Origin: Kmv42 sp040757455 | GTDB taxonomy: Bacteria; Nitrospirota; Thermodesulfovibrionia; Thermodesulfovibrionales; SM23-35 | Direction of reading: 5' to 3' | NCBI GenBank assembly: GCA_040757455.1 | Contig: JBFLXE010000031.1 | Span: 1 to 22,184, forward strand | DNA length: 22,184 nt | In this document: positions 1 through 7,525 of the stretch, in pieces | Numbering within the stretch: position 1 is the stretch's first letter | How the letters are laid out: each line of letters begins with the position of its first letter | The notes under the pieces: generated by a model | Database searches by the model: none | What the model was told of the DNA's origin: nothing | What the model saw: the letters and a program-made list of their open reading frames with translations, nothing else | Made by a program: the position numbers and the translations under genes

Positions 1-1
1 A

Positions 2-106
2 TTGGTTAGAACCGACAATAAACCTGTTTTAAAATTCCCAGCCAATTGCCTGTATAAAGAGAGCATAGAGTATGCTTTAAAACAGATAGAAAAGGTAAAA
101 CTATGA
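2..106 (+). CDS. 3' end of an unidentified gene (cut by the window edge)
   Basis: An open frame enters from the left edge and reads about 34 codons to TGA at 104-106. It ends in a Lys/Glu-rich helix-like tail (residues resembling YALKQIEKVKL). The stop overlaps an ATG at 103 in ATGA form, as in tightly packed operons. The fragment is too short to assign to a family. It probably belongs to the same transcript as the redox genes that follow, but that is inferred only from the spacing. Confidence 0.4.
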   Translation: MVRTDNKPVLKFPANCLYKESIEYALKQIEKVKL

Positions 107-153
107 TGTTTTCACGCAGGATTCAGGTTTATCTCTGGTTTATTCCGATATGA
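103..153 (+). CDS. 16-codon mini-ORF linking two genes (possible coupling ORF)
   Basis: ATG at 103 (followed by a second ATG at 106) opens a 16-codon frame, MMFSRRIQVYLWFIPI. Its start overlaps the upstream stop as ATGA, and its TGA at 151-153 overlaps the next gene's ATG at 150, again as ATGA. An AAAAGG sequence lies about 7 bases before ATG 103. The next gene has no visible Shine-Dalgarno of its own. The arrangement suggests translational coupling or a leader peptide; it could also be chance. No family is recognisable in so short a peptide. Confidence 0.3.
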   Translation: MMFSRRIQVYLWFIPI

Positions 154-575
154 GTAGTAAATGCAAAAGAATAGTAATCGATCTATTAATTGTTCTCGCC
201 ATTTGCACTTCAAGCGCCATTGCTGTAAACGAACTTCGTGCTGACAAGATACCGTTACTACCTGCATATTTGAAAAACAACTTTTATCAAACAGTGAGTT
301 TGCAAGAGTTCCTTAAAGATGAATCCTTCATGTCACATTGTCTTCTCTTTGATGCCCGTCCTCATATGTATTACGCAAAAGATAGTCTGACGGTAGCGAA
401 GAACTTTCCTGTAACAGATTTCGACTTCTTCTATCATCTATATCTGCCTGAGGGATCCAGTGATACACCTATTTTTGTATATGGGAGGACTCTCAGCCGT
501 GCCTGCGACCTGGAGCTCGCACACAGGCTTTCGCTAAAGGGTCATAAACACATCGTTATTGTAGAGAATGAATAG
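150..575 (+). CDS. membrane-anchored or exported rhodanese-like protein, catalytic Cys missing
   Basis: The 141-residue protein has an N-terminal hydrophobic segment (about residues 8-25), so it is exported or anchored by one helix. Residues 50-140 follow the rhodanese fold order: a strand with LLFDARPHMYY, a middle region ending in PIFVYGRTLSRAC, a helix LELAHRLSLKGH, and a last strand HIVIV. In active rhodaneses the catalytic Cys follows the VxY strand; here that place is Gly112. The nearest Cys is 119, in the next helix, so sulfurtransferase activity is doubtful. The stop overlaps the next gene by 8 bp, indicating one operon with the MauE-like protein. Rhodanese-like plus MauE/DoxX pairs are common in related anaerobes (general knowledge). 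The ATG at 150 is the first usable start; no Shine-Dalgarno is visible. Confidence 0.7.
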   Translation: MSSKCKRIVIDLLIVLAICTSSAIAVNELRADKIPLLPAYLKNNFYQTVSLQEFLKDESFMSHCLLFDARPHMYYAKDSLTVAKNFPVTDFDFFYHLYLPEGSSDTPIFVYGRTLSRACDLELAHRLSLKGHKHIVIVENE

Positions 576-1074
576 CATCCCAAAAGCCGTGATCTCTTCC
601 CATAGAGTTTTACGGCGTACGACAATCATAATTCTCTTGAGGTTCTGGTTGGGCGGATTATTCATATACGCCAGTCTCCATAAGATCCGCGACCTTGGAC
701 AATTTAGAGATGCGATCGTAAATTATGAAATAGTTCCGCACTGGCTAATCAATATTACTGCGATAGTGCTCCCCTGGGTAGAATTCTGGATAGGCATGTT
801 TCTCATTTTAGGCATATTCGTCAGATCTTGTGTCATTATTCAGGGTCTCCTGCTGATAACCTTTATATTGGCTATTGCCCTCAATATTACACGGGGCAAC
901 GAGTTTTACTGCGGCTGTTTTGGTAATGATAATTCATCGGGCATGAATTATCGCCACATCGTTTTCAACGCGCTATGGCTTTCAATGGCGATCATGCTTT
1001 TCATACTGGAACGCAGGAGATTCAGCCATCGCATTCTTAGGGGGTTCTATTGCAGAAAACAAGAGAAGATCTGA
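568..1074 (+). CDS. MauE/DoxX-family membrane redox protein
   Basis: The 168-residue protein has about four hydrophobic segments (near 20-36, 60-84, 86-107 and 128-147). The pattern LRFWLGGLFIYASLHKI near the first helix and the motif CGCFG at residues 115-119 are hallmarks of the MauE/DoxX group. MauE is needed for thiol-disulfide chemistry of methylamine dehydrogenase in the envelope; other members work beside TlpA/DsbD-like thioredoxins, presumably passing electrons or disulfides across the membrane. Here it sits between a rhodanese-like gene (8-bp overlap) and a run of exported thioredoxin-like proteins, which fits that role. No methylamine dehydrogenase gene is in view, so the name mauE is not used. 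Confidence 0.75.
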   Translation: MNSIPKAVISSHRVLRRTTIIILLRFWLGGLFIYASLHKIRDLGQFRDAIVNYEIVPHWLINITAIVLPWVEFWIGMFLILGIFVRSCVIIQGLLLITFILAIALNITRGNEFYCGCFGNDNSSGMNYRHIVFNALWLSMAIMLFILERRRFSHRILRGFYCRKQEKI

Positions 1075-1076
1075 AT

Positions 1077-1658
1077 ATGAGAAGATTACTCTTTTCTTTT
1101 TTCCTTGGTCTTATTGTTTTCTGTTGCCCGATACACAGTGGTCAGGCAAATGAGGGTATCCCTGTCAGGGAAGGCGACCCATTCCCCGATATCCCGCTGG
1201 CGGGCATTTTTAGTGAAGAAGATTGGAGGTATCTCGGCAGCCTGAAAGAGAAAGGTAGATCGCTCAGTCGTATCCGGTCCGATTTTCTGCTTGTTGAACT
1301 CTTCAGCATATATTGTCCTGTCTGTCAGAAGAATGCACCAAAGTTGGCCACCCTGTATAATTCTGTTCAGGGCGACAATTTTTTGAAAAGAAATATTAAA
1401 TTTATCGGCATAGGCGCTGGCAATAACCTCAGGGAGACCGAATATTTCAAGAAATATTTCAGCGTACCGTTCCCTCTCATTCCCGATCCTCAGTTTAAAA
1501 TCCATAAAGCACTCAAAGACGCGAGGGCGCCGTTGCTTATCATAGTTGACAAAAGAAAAAACCCGCGCATAGTGGCTGTTCTGGACTTTACAAAGGCGCC
1601 GGCAGACCTCATGAAAGATATAAGGGCCGGGATAAATATTCATACGAAGAATGATTAG
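1077..1658 (+). CDS. exported thioredoxin-like protein 1 (TlpA/AhpC-TSA fold, CPVC)
   Basis: The chosen ATG at 1077 lies 2 bp after the MauE stop and gives a clean signal peptide (MRRLLFSFFLGLIVFCC, cleavage near SGQA-NE). A TTG at 1050 would add nine residues and is less likely. The mature part has the thioredoxin-like strand LLVELFSIY followed by Cys80-Pro-Val-Cys83. Further on are an IGIGAGN strand, a PFPLIPDPQF loop, an HKALKDA helix, and an RAPLLIIVD stretch where the cis-Pro belongs. It is the first of three paralogues sharing these blocks. It likely acts as a periplasmic thiol-disulfide oxidoreductase; its direction (oxidase or reductase) cannot be told from sequence. Confidence 0.8.
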   Translation: MRRLLFSFFLGLIVFCCPIHSGQANEGIPVREGDPFPDIPLAGIFSEEDWRYLGSLKEKGRSLSRIRSDFLLVELFSIYCPVCQKNAPKLATLYNSVQGDNFLKRNIKFIGIGAGNNLRETEYFKKYFSVPFPLIPDPQFKIHKALKDARAPLLIIVDKRKNPRIVAVLDFTKAPADLMKDIRAGINIHTKND

Positions 1659-1894
1659 AACTAAATTTTCGTTTCCTCCATCCAGTAAAGCCACACCGAT
1701 AATTATCCTGAGACTTTTTCACTCCCAATAAAAATCCAATAAATGTTAGCAACCGATAAATTAAAATATAATTGGATATAACCATATTGACAAGAGGGTC
1801 TTTATCAGAGATCATTATATCAAGGTTATCCATTCGGAAAGTTATCGGAATCTTGCGACACAGCTTTATAAATTATTAAAACAGGGGAGGCAGT

Positions 1895-2452
1895 ATGAAA
1901 AATATCATTTCTTTATTTATTCTGGTTGCGTGTCTGATAATTGCGGCTTCATCCGCTTATGCAGTCGAGTGCCCCGAAGAAGGAGGTTCCTTCCCGGAAC
2001 TGCTGCTTCCTGTACCGCAGGATGCTGCGCATAAAGATTACCTCGGCATACAAGAAAAAGGGTCTTTCAAAATATCAGAGATAAAAGCTCCGGTTGTAAT
2101 AGTAGAAATATTCAGCATGTACTGCCCTTACTGCCAGAAAGAAGCGCCTCTTGTCAATGAGCTTTATAACGAAATCGATAAGCGTGATCTTGAGGGCAAG
2201 ATTAAAATCATTGGAATCGGCGCTGGCAACACGCCTTTCGAAGTACAATTTTTCAAGAAGCAGTATGACATCGCTTTTCCCCTTTTTCCGGACGAGACTT
2301 TCGCTGTTCATAAAGCAATCGGTGATGTCAGAACCCCTTATTTTTTTGTATTTGAGACCGGAGGAGAATCCAGAATCTTTTATTCCAAAGCAGGAAGTAT
2401 TGAGGATCCGAAAAAATTTCTTGACCTTATAATTAAGAAAACAGGCATCTGA
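1895..2452 (+). CDS. exported thioredoxin-like protein 2 (CPYC)
   Basis: The 185-residue protein starts after a strong Shine-Dalgarno (AGGGGAGG, about 5 bases from ATG). A signal peptide ends near SAYA-VE. The active site is Cys77-Pro-Tyr-Cys80, the same dipeptide as glutaredoxins. The blocks IIGIGAGNTPFEV, AFPLFPDETF, AVHKAIGD and VRTPYFFVFE match paralogue 1 closely, with the cis-Pro in RTP. An extra Cys26 lies just after the signal peptide. The gene follows a 236-bp gap and is 13 bp upstream of the peroxiredoxin gene, so it probably begins a second transcription unit of the same module. Confidence 0.8.
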   Translation: MKNIISLFILVACLIIAASSAYAVECPEEGGSFPELLLPVPQDAAHKDYLGIQEKGSFKISEIKAPVVIVEIFSMYCPYCQKEAPLVNELYNEIDKRDLEGKIKIIGIGAGNTPFEVQFFKKQYDIAFPLFPDETFAVHKAIGDVRTPYFFVFETGGESRIFYSKAGSIEDPKKFLDLIIKKTGI

Positions 2453-2465
2453 CAGGAGGAAAGTA

Positions 2466-3074
2466 ATGATGAGATGGAAGAGCAGATTCAGTTTAGCAAT
2501 TTTTTCGGCACTTTGTGCGTTCCTTTGTTCAACAGCCGTCTATGGCATCTCTGAACAATTCAAGGGGAAGATCTACCATCCGGGGAAACTCAAGCCCGTC
2601 GACAGTGTCTCCAAATTGAAAGTGGGAGACAATGCCCCGGATTTTATTCTCCCTTCAATATTGGGGGAAAAGATTTCCTTGAGCCAGTACCGCCAGAAAA
2701 AGAATGTGGTTATATCCTTTGTCCCGGCCGCATGGACACCTGTATGTTCTGACCAGTGGCCTGGATACAACATCGCGAAGAGCATATTTGACAAACACGA
2801 TGCTATTTTACTTGGCATTACTGTCGATAATATCCCGACGCTGTATGCCTGGACGGGTGAGATGGGAGCAGTCTGGTTCCCCGTACTTTCCGACTTTTGG
2901 CCCCACGGGGCTGTTGCTGAAAAATACGGGGTTCTTCGGTCAAGCGGCGTCTCTGAAAGGGCATTATTCATAATAGACAAAAGGGGGATCATTCGCTACA
3001 TTGATATTCATGATATAAATGAAAGACCGCGCCTTGAGGTTCTGGTTCGAGAATTGGAGAAGCTTGAGAAATAA
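2466..3074 (+). CDS. exported 1-Cys peroxiredoxin (AhpC/TSA family)
   Basis: The 202-residue protein has a GGAGG ribosome site, a signal peptide (about residues 1-27), then the peroxiredoxin opening LKVGDNAPDFILPS (residues 51-64). The peroxidatic motif PxxxTxxC is seen as PAAWTPVC with Cys94. A conserved Arg follows in SERALFIIDKRG. No other Cys is present after the signal peptide, so it is a 1-Cys type that needs an outside thiol reductant. The neighbouring thioredoxin-like proteins are obvious candidates. Expected role: reduction of peroxides in the periplasm of an anaerobe. ATG codons at 2466 and 2469 are equivalent choices. Confidence 0.8.
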   Translation: MMRWKSRFSLAIFSALCAFLCSTAVYGISEQFKGKIYHPGKLKPVDSVSKLKVGDNAPDFILPSILGEKISLSQYRQKKNVVISFVPAAWTPVCSDQWPGYNIAKSIFDKHDAILLGITVDNIPTLYAWTGEMGAVWFPVLSDFWPHGAVAEKYGVLRSSGVSERALFIIDKRGIIRYIDIHDINERPRLEVLVRELEKLEK

Positions 3075-3657
3075 AAAGCCCGTATTCCTCCTCCTGGGCA
3101 TATGTCTTTTTGCTTTTTTCTTTCATGGATTCGTGACTGCCGAGGTTAAGCCACCCGGTGCAGGTGATCCTTTTCCGGATTTAATATTTAAAGACACTTT
3201 GTCAAAAGAGCAACGGCTGTATCTCGGAATACCGAAGAAGAAAAGTTTATCCTTCCGCATGTTTCAAGGTGAATTATTCCTTCTTGAAATTTTCAATACA
3301 TTTTGTACAAGTTGTCCCAGGAATGTTCCCATTTTTAACGATATTTATTTAAAGAGCAAAAAAGATCCATCACTGAAAGGAAAAATAAGAGTAATCAGCA
3401 TAGCTATAGGAAACACCTCAAAGGAGGTTGAATTGTACAGAAAAGAGCAGAAGGTTCTTTACCCCATATTAACAGATTACGAATTCGCCGCACATAAAGC
3501 TTTGGGAACCCCACGCGTGCCATTCACAATAATTGTGGAAAAAGATACTCAGGGGAAATATACAGTTGCTTACTCTCACCAGGGTGTCCATGAGAATATC
3601 GACGAAATCATGTGCAAAATCCGCGATCTGCTCAAACAACCTCCATCCCGTCAATGA
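3064..3657 (+). CDS. exported thioredoxin-like protein 3 (CTSC)
   Basis: This is the third paralogue of the TlpA-like pair upstream: it shares GDPFPDL, YLGIPKKKSLS, LLEIFNTFC, the HKALGTPRVPF helix-cis-Pro block and the EVELYRKEQK helix. Its active site is Cys-Thr-Ser-Cys rather than CPxC, which should change its redox potential. Start choice: TTG at 3064 has GGAG about 4 bases upstream and gives a compact signal peptide (LRNKKPVFLLLGICLFAFFF); it overlaps the peroxiredoxin by 11 bp. ATG at 3019 is possible but lacks a ribosome site and would give a 20-residue charged leader. The 3' end overlaps the convergent hydrogenase gene by 7 bp. Confidence 0.75.
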   Translation: MRNKKPVFLLLGICLFAFFFHGFVTAEVKPPGAGDPFPDLIFKDTLSKEQRLYLGIPKKKSLSFRMFQGELFLLEIFNTFCTSCPRNVPIFNDIYLKSKKDPSLKGKIRVISIAIGNTSKEVELYRKEQKVLYPILTDYEFAAHKALGTPRVPFTIIVEKDTQGKYTVAYSHQGVHENIDEIMCKIRDLLKQPPSRQ

Positions 3658-4889
3658 ACAGAGCAGGAAAAGCATGGATCGTAGGCTCTTACAAGCATCT
3701 CGCAGAGAAGTGACAGTTCCTCCGGCGGCTTATCAATATTCTGCATAACCAATTTTTCAAGTGATTCCTCGATATTCAGGAAATTGTAGGCTGTAGGTGT
3801 TACAATGTCCGCCTTCTCTATCACTCCCAGTCTGTTCAATTCGTAATGATGATAAAGCAACCCACGTGGAGCCTCTGTAACAGAAGTGCCCGATCCCTCT
3901 CTCACCCGTACATCCAACAGGGTATCTTTACAGGTCAGCGTATCAAGCAGGTCTATACATGTCCAGATACAATGCGCGATCTCCACAGCTTGTGCCACAA
4001 TGTTCGAAAATGGATTCTTCTCTGAGGCAAGAAAACCGACCTCTCTCGCCGCCTTCTTCGCCTCCGGATGGAGTCTGTCAAATTTCAGATTGAGCCTGGC
4101 CAGAGCTCCAGCCATCACAGACCGTTCTCCTTTGAGAACAGTCTTTTTTGCGTTTGAATAGGAAACTTCTTTTTCTGAGAAGAAAGAATGATAATTCTCA
4201 GGCTCCACTTTAACTCCCGAACTGGTTGCTATGATTCCTTCATTTATCGCATATCCATCAGCACCTGAAAGCGCCAGATATTCAGTATCATTTTTTAATA
4301 CCGGATAATCGAGTTCAGAAAACATCTTGATCGTCTCGACTGCATCCTTTTTGACGCCTTCGAGTCCTTTTATGAGTTTCGACAGTTCCTTCCTTTCAAG
4401 TGCTTTCGTGAATCCACCAACGACCATTGCTACCGGATGAAGCGGCCTTCCGCCGATCGCTCCTGTCACATTGTTCAAAGCTTCCTTCAGGCGAAGGAGG
4501 CTGTTCATTTCCTTTTCACGTTCCGAAAGCATGGCTAGCCCATAATAGTCCGGCAGAGTCAGCATGTACAGATGGATGACATGGCTGGCCGCTATCTGGC
4601 TTAACGTCATTATGTCCCTTATTTTTTTGATTTCTGGCGACGCAACAACGCCCAATGCATTTTCCACAGCACATATTGAGGTTGTCATATGAGAGACGGG
4701 ACAGATACCGCATATCCGGGATACTATGTCAGGCGCTTCGTAGAATTTCCTGCCGACCAGGAAACCTTCAAAGAAGCGTGGGGGTTCCCATATATTCAGT
4801 TTGAGATTAACGAGCTTTCTATCCCGGATCTCGAATTTGACCGAGGCCTCACCTTCCACTCTTGCAATATAATTCACATCAATCTTCAC
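3651..4889 (-). CDS. hydA: [NiFe] sulfhydrogenase large (alpha) subunit, group 3b, no C-terminal extension
   Basis: This is the catalytic subunit carrying the NiFe site. Numbered from GTG 4889, the N-terminal ligand motif is RICGIC (Cys60, Cys63), after RVEGEA near residue 10. The C-terminal motif is DPCFSCSVH with Cys406 and Cys409. GTG 4889 is chosen because GGAG lies 4 bases upstream and the overlap with the small subunit is only 11 bp; TTG 4931 would extend it by 14 residues. The protein stops directly after the His of the last motif. Most [NiFe] large subunits carry a short extension there that a specific endopeptidase removes. The gene is last in the hydB-hydG-hydD-hydA order typical of group 3b NAD(P)-linked cytoplasmic hydrogenases. 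Confidence 0.92.
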   Translation of the reverse strand: MKIDVNYIARVEGEASVKFEIRDRKLVNLKLNIWEPPRFFEGFLVGRKFYEAPDIVSRICGICPVSHMTTSICAVENALGVVASPEIKKIRDIMTLSQIAASHVIHLYMLTLPDYYGLAMLSEREKEMNSLLRLKEALNNVTGAIGGRPLHPVAMVVGGFTKALERKELSKLIKGLEGVKKDAVETIKMFSELDYPVLKNDTEYLALSGADGYAINEGIIATSSGVKVEPENYHSFFSEKEVSYSNAKKTVLKGERSVMAGALARLNLKFDRLHPEAKKAAREVGFLASEKNPFSNIVAQAVEIAHCIWTCIDLLDTLTCKDTLLDVRVREGSGTSVTEAPRGLLYHHYELNRLGVIEKADIVTPTAYNFLNIEESLEKLVMQNIDKPPEELSLLCEMLVRAYDPCFSCSVH

Positions 4890-5655
4890 ATGTCTCCACC
4901 GCCCTTCTGAACTCAAGAGTGTCTGCTCCAAACTGTGTAAATCTCCTTATGATGTCATCCTTTGACAACCCCAACATCCTGAATTTCCGGGCCAGGGCTG
5001 GACTGTTAGCCTGTTTCATCGGCCCAAAACATGCATAACACGCCCTGTTCATGGATGGACAGAGAGCTCCGCAGCCCGCATTCGTGACCGGTCCCATACA
5101 GGGCATACTGTATGCCACTAATACACATATATTGCCCTTCAACTTGCACTCAATGCAGACGCTGTACTCAAGAAAATCCGGCTTCTTTCCTGATAGAACC
5201 GACGACAAAGCCTCATGAAGATCTCTTTCTCCAGGAGGACACCCTCTGATATATCCGTCTACCTTCACATAGGCATCGAGAGCATGCGGCCTTATTGAAT
5301 GGATATGAGAAAGGTCATTGTAAACCCTTTTTTCAACGTCGAGTTCTGGCCTTGTCGCTTTGATGGCCGGTATCCCACCGTCTATTGCACAGGAGCCTAT
5401 GGCGAAAAGGAGTTTGCTTTGTTCCCGGATTTCTCTCAGCTCATCCACCTGCCATGATTCCGTGATCGTTCCTTCTACCAGCGCAATATCAAAGGGACCA
5501 TGGGGAGTGCCTCCTCTTTTAATCATTCGCGCAAAAACAAAATCAAAACTGCGGAGTGTCTCCAGAACATGCTTCTGAAAATACATGAACTGAAACTCGC
5601 AGCCTGCGCAGCATGAATACTTAAAAAAACCGAGCCTTGGTTTATTCTGCTTCAT
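4879..5655 (-). CDS. hydD: sulfhydrogenase small (delta) subunit
   Basis: The 258-residue small subunit carries the electron relay next to the NiFe site. The proximal cluster ligands appear as SCCAGC (Cys16, Cys19), GSCAIDGGIP (Cys89) and RGCPPGE (Cys139). The C-terminal half has eight more Cys (167, 170, 177, 186, 195, 199, 206, 209), enough for two further [4Fe-4S] clusters, as expected in group 3 small subunits. There is no signal peptide, so it is cytoplasmic. It starts 17 bp after hydG with AGGA close to the ATG, and its 3' end overlaps hydA. Confidence 0.92.
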   Translation of the reverse strand: MKQNKPRLGFFKYSCCAGCEFQFMYFQKHVLETLRSFDFVFARMIKRGGTPHGPFDIALVEGTITESWQVDELREIREQSKLLFAIGSCAIDGGIPAIKATRPELDVEKRVYNDLSHIHSIRPHALDAYVKVDGYIRGCPPGERDLHEALSSVLSGKKPDFLEYSVCIECKLKGNICVLVAYSMPCMGPVTNAGCGALCPSMNRACYACFGPMKQANSPALARKFRMLGLSKDDIIRRFTQFGADTLEFRRAVETCED

Positions 5656-5672
5656 ATCCTGAACTCACATGG

Positions 5673-6482
5673 CTAAAGCATGCCATCGGGAAGTCCCCGC
5701 ACCCTGTCAAAAGGAAAAATAGGACCATCCTTACAGACGAACAGACCATAGTGCTGGCAGTGGCCACAGTGGCCTATACCGCACTTCATTCTTCTCTCCA
5801 TAGAGATATAGATTCTCGACGGTGGAACATTCCGGAGGGCTATGCCGCGGCAGACAAAACGCATCATCACCTCAGGCCCGCAGACGAATGCGAATGTTTT
5901 ATCCGGATCGATTTCCACTTCCGCAACAAGATCAGTAACCAGACCCACACGGCCTCTCCAGGCATCGGGATGTAAGATTTCGTCAACTGTCAGATGTAAA
6001 GAAATTCCTTTTCTCCACCTTTCGAAGTCATTCGTAAAAAGAAAACTTTCCTCGTTCCTCGCACCATATATAAGAGTTACTTCACCAAAAAAGTTTCTCT
6101 TCTGCATTATCATTTGTATGACTGGCTTTAGAGGAGCGAGTCCGATTCCGCCTGCGACAAGCAGAATATTATTCTGTCTGGCGACGTCCATTGGCCAGCC
6201 TTTTCCATAGGGGCCTCTGAGGAATAGATAGTTGCCTTTTCTTAGAGTGTCTATAAATCTTGTAACTCTTCCTACGGCTTTGATCGTGTGATCAAAATAA
6301 CCGTCAGACACGAGAGAGCTTATAGATATAGGAGCTTCACCCACTCCGGGATATCCGATCATATTCACCTGCCCGGGCTGCATTACAAACCGTTTTTCCA
6401 ATGAGAGCGTATATGTCTTCACCTCGCTTGTTTCCGTTCTTATATCTTTGATTTTAGCTTTGAGCGGTACAAGATGATTCAC
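5673..6482 (-). CDS. hydG: sulfhydrogenase gamma subunit, FAD/NAD(P)-binding
   Basis: This ferredoxin-NADP reductase-like subunit exchanges electrons with NAD(P)H. The start is placed at GTG 6482: it overlaps the hydB stop as GTGA, and the protein then begins at the family-typical NHLVPLKAKI; ATG 6545 would add 21 residues within hydB. Residues 1-100 form the flavin-binding barrel (GEAPISISS at 48-56). GGIGLAPLK at 111-119 and CGPEVMM near 201 belong to the nucleotide-binding domain. The C-terminal CGIGHCGHC plus Cys250 supply four ligands for a [2Fe-2S] cluster (234, 239, 242, 250). The length of 269 residues is normal. Confidence 0.9.
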   Translation of the reverse strand: MNHLVPLKAKIKDIRTETSEVKTYTLSLEKRFVMQPGQVNMIGYPGVGEAPISISSLVSDGYFDHTIKAVGRVTRFIDTLRKGNYLFLRGPYGKGWPMDVARQNNILLVAGGIGLAPLKPVIQMIMQKRNFFGEVTLIYGARNEESFLFTNDFERWRKGISLHLTVDEILHPDAWRGRVGLVTDLVAEVEIDPDKTFAFVCGPEVMMRFVCRGIALRNVPPSRIYISMERRMKCGIGHCGHCQHYGLFVCKDGPIFPFDRVRGLPDGML

Positions 6483-7525
6483 GATCTCTGAATCTCCTTC
6501 GTTATCTCCGTGAGGTCTATGCTCGTCGGGCACCATGTGATGCATCTGCCGCAGCCAACGGTGCCAGGCATACCATACTGAGCCGTCTGATTCATCTTGT
6601 GCGTCACGAACTGTCTGAGTCTCGATGCCCTGCGCTGTCTGAAGTTTCCTCCGAAAATCTCCGCAAACCTCATATCCTGGCAGGCATCTAAATGTCTGTA
6701 CCGGGTTACAGTCCGCAGATCCATTGAAGTCTCATCGACCACTTGATAGCAAAAACAGGTAGGGCAGACAAGGACACAATTTGAGCAAGACAGGCATCTC
6801 TCGTCTGCTGTTCTCTGCCAGACCGGATGATTCATATTCTCCAGAAACAGTCTGTCGAGGCCCTCCATATTGACGACTTTCCTGATCTTGCTGAGAACCG
6901 CCTTTTCTTTCTCTGATTTCATTTTCATTACCTTCGAGGTCGCCACCTTGCCTTTGGGCCCGAATAGTCTTTCCGCTCCTCTGCTTCTTATTTCCACGAG
7001 ATAATCATCCCCGAAGTCTGTCAGAAGAATATCGCACTCTGCCTCCTCCTTCAAAAAAGGGCCGCTGTTTACTGAAGAACAGAAACAATTGAGGGACACC
7101 TGCGTACAGTTCAGGCATATAGTCAGGGTGTTTTTTCTCCTTGCCTCGTAATAGGGATCTTTGAACATGCCTAAAAATGTGTGGTCAAGATAGAGAATGG
7201 CATTCATATCGCACGGGTGCACGGCAATCACAGCCTGTTTCTCCGGGACAGCAGGTATTTCTTCTATTGATATATCTTCTTCCAAATGAAACGTGCAGAT
7301 TTCTTCTTTTGGTTTATAGATGAATAGCTTGCCCGGCGGCAGCATAGTGCTCCGGTATTCCATGGTGAGTTCTTTTGATGACCCTATCTGTCTGAAGACA
7401 GTCTGATTCTCTTCAGTGACCGGCCCGAAGAGCTTGAATTTTTCTCCTATTGAATCAAGCCATGGAAAGAATGTGTTTTTTGAGACGAGCTTCTTAGATC
7501 CTCGGAAAACGTGTTCCCCAGTCAT
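6479..7525 (-). CDS. hydB: sulfhydrogenase beta subunit, iron-sulfur
   Basis: This electron-transfer subunit links the flavin subunit with the hydrogenase dimer. With the ATG at 7525 (GGAAA upstream) it has 348 residues. The sequence contains VIAVHPCDMNAILYLD, a Cys group CLNC...CFC (137-149), then the ferredoxin-like CLSCSNCVLVCPTC (244-257) and GCGRCITWCPTSID (325-332). These are the landmarks of the sulfhydrogenase beta/HyhL-related family. Earlier in-frame starts (ATG 7540, ATG 7564, TTG 7597) would lengthen the overlap with the GAF gene and lack a ribosome site. It couples to hydG through a GTGA overlap. Confidence 0.88.
   Translation of the reverse strand: MTGEHVFRGSKKLVSKNTFFPWLDSIGEKFKLFGPVTEENQTVFRQIGSSKELTMEYRSTMLPPGKLFIYKPKEEICTFHLEEDISIEEIPAVPEKQAVIAVHPCDMNAILYLDHTFLGMFKDPYYEARRKNTLTICLNCTQVSLNCFCSSVNSGPFLKEEAECDILLTDFGDDYLVEIRSRGAERLFGPKGKVATSKVMKMKSEKEKAVLSKIRKVVNMEGLDRLFLENMNHPVWQRTADERCLSCSNCVLVCPTCFCYQVVDETSMDLRTVTRYRHLDACQDMRFAEIFGGNFRQRRASRLRQFVTHKMNQTAQYGMPGTVGCGRCITWCPTSIDLTEITKEIQRS

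Noticed and set aside
1086..1694. 202-codon open frame on the minus strand opposite thioredoxin-like gene 1
   Set aside because: The plus strand carries clear family motifs, a signal peptide and operon spacing; the antisense translation has no recognisable features.
1787..1820. TTGACA at 1787 as a promoter for the second thioredoxin-like gene
   Set aside because: No reasonable -10 at 16-18 bases; the A/T-rich candidates downstream are at 20 bases or more. A promoter in this gap is likely, but I cannot place it.
1609..1833. 74-codon minus-strand frame in the gap between the first two thioredoxin-like genes
   Set aside because: It overlaps the end of a real gene, has no ribosome site and no recognisable motif; hydrophobic stretches arise from A/T-rich sequence.
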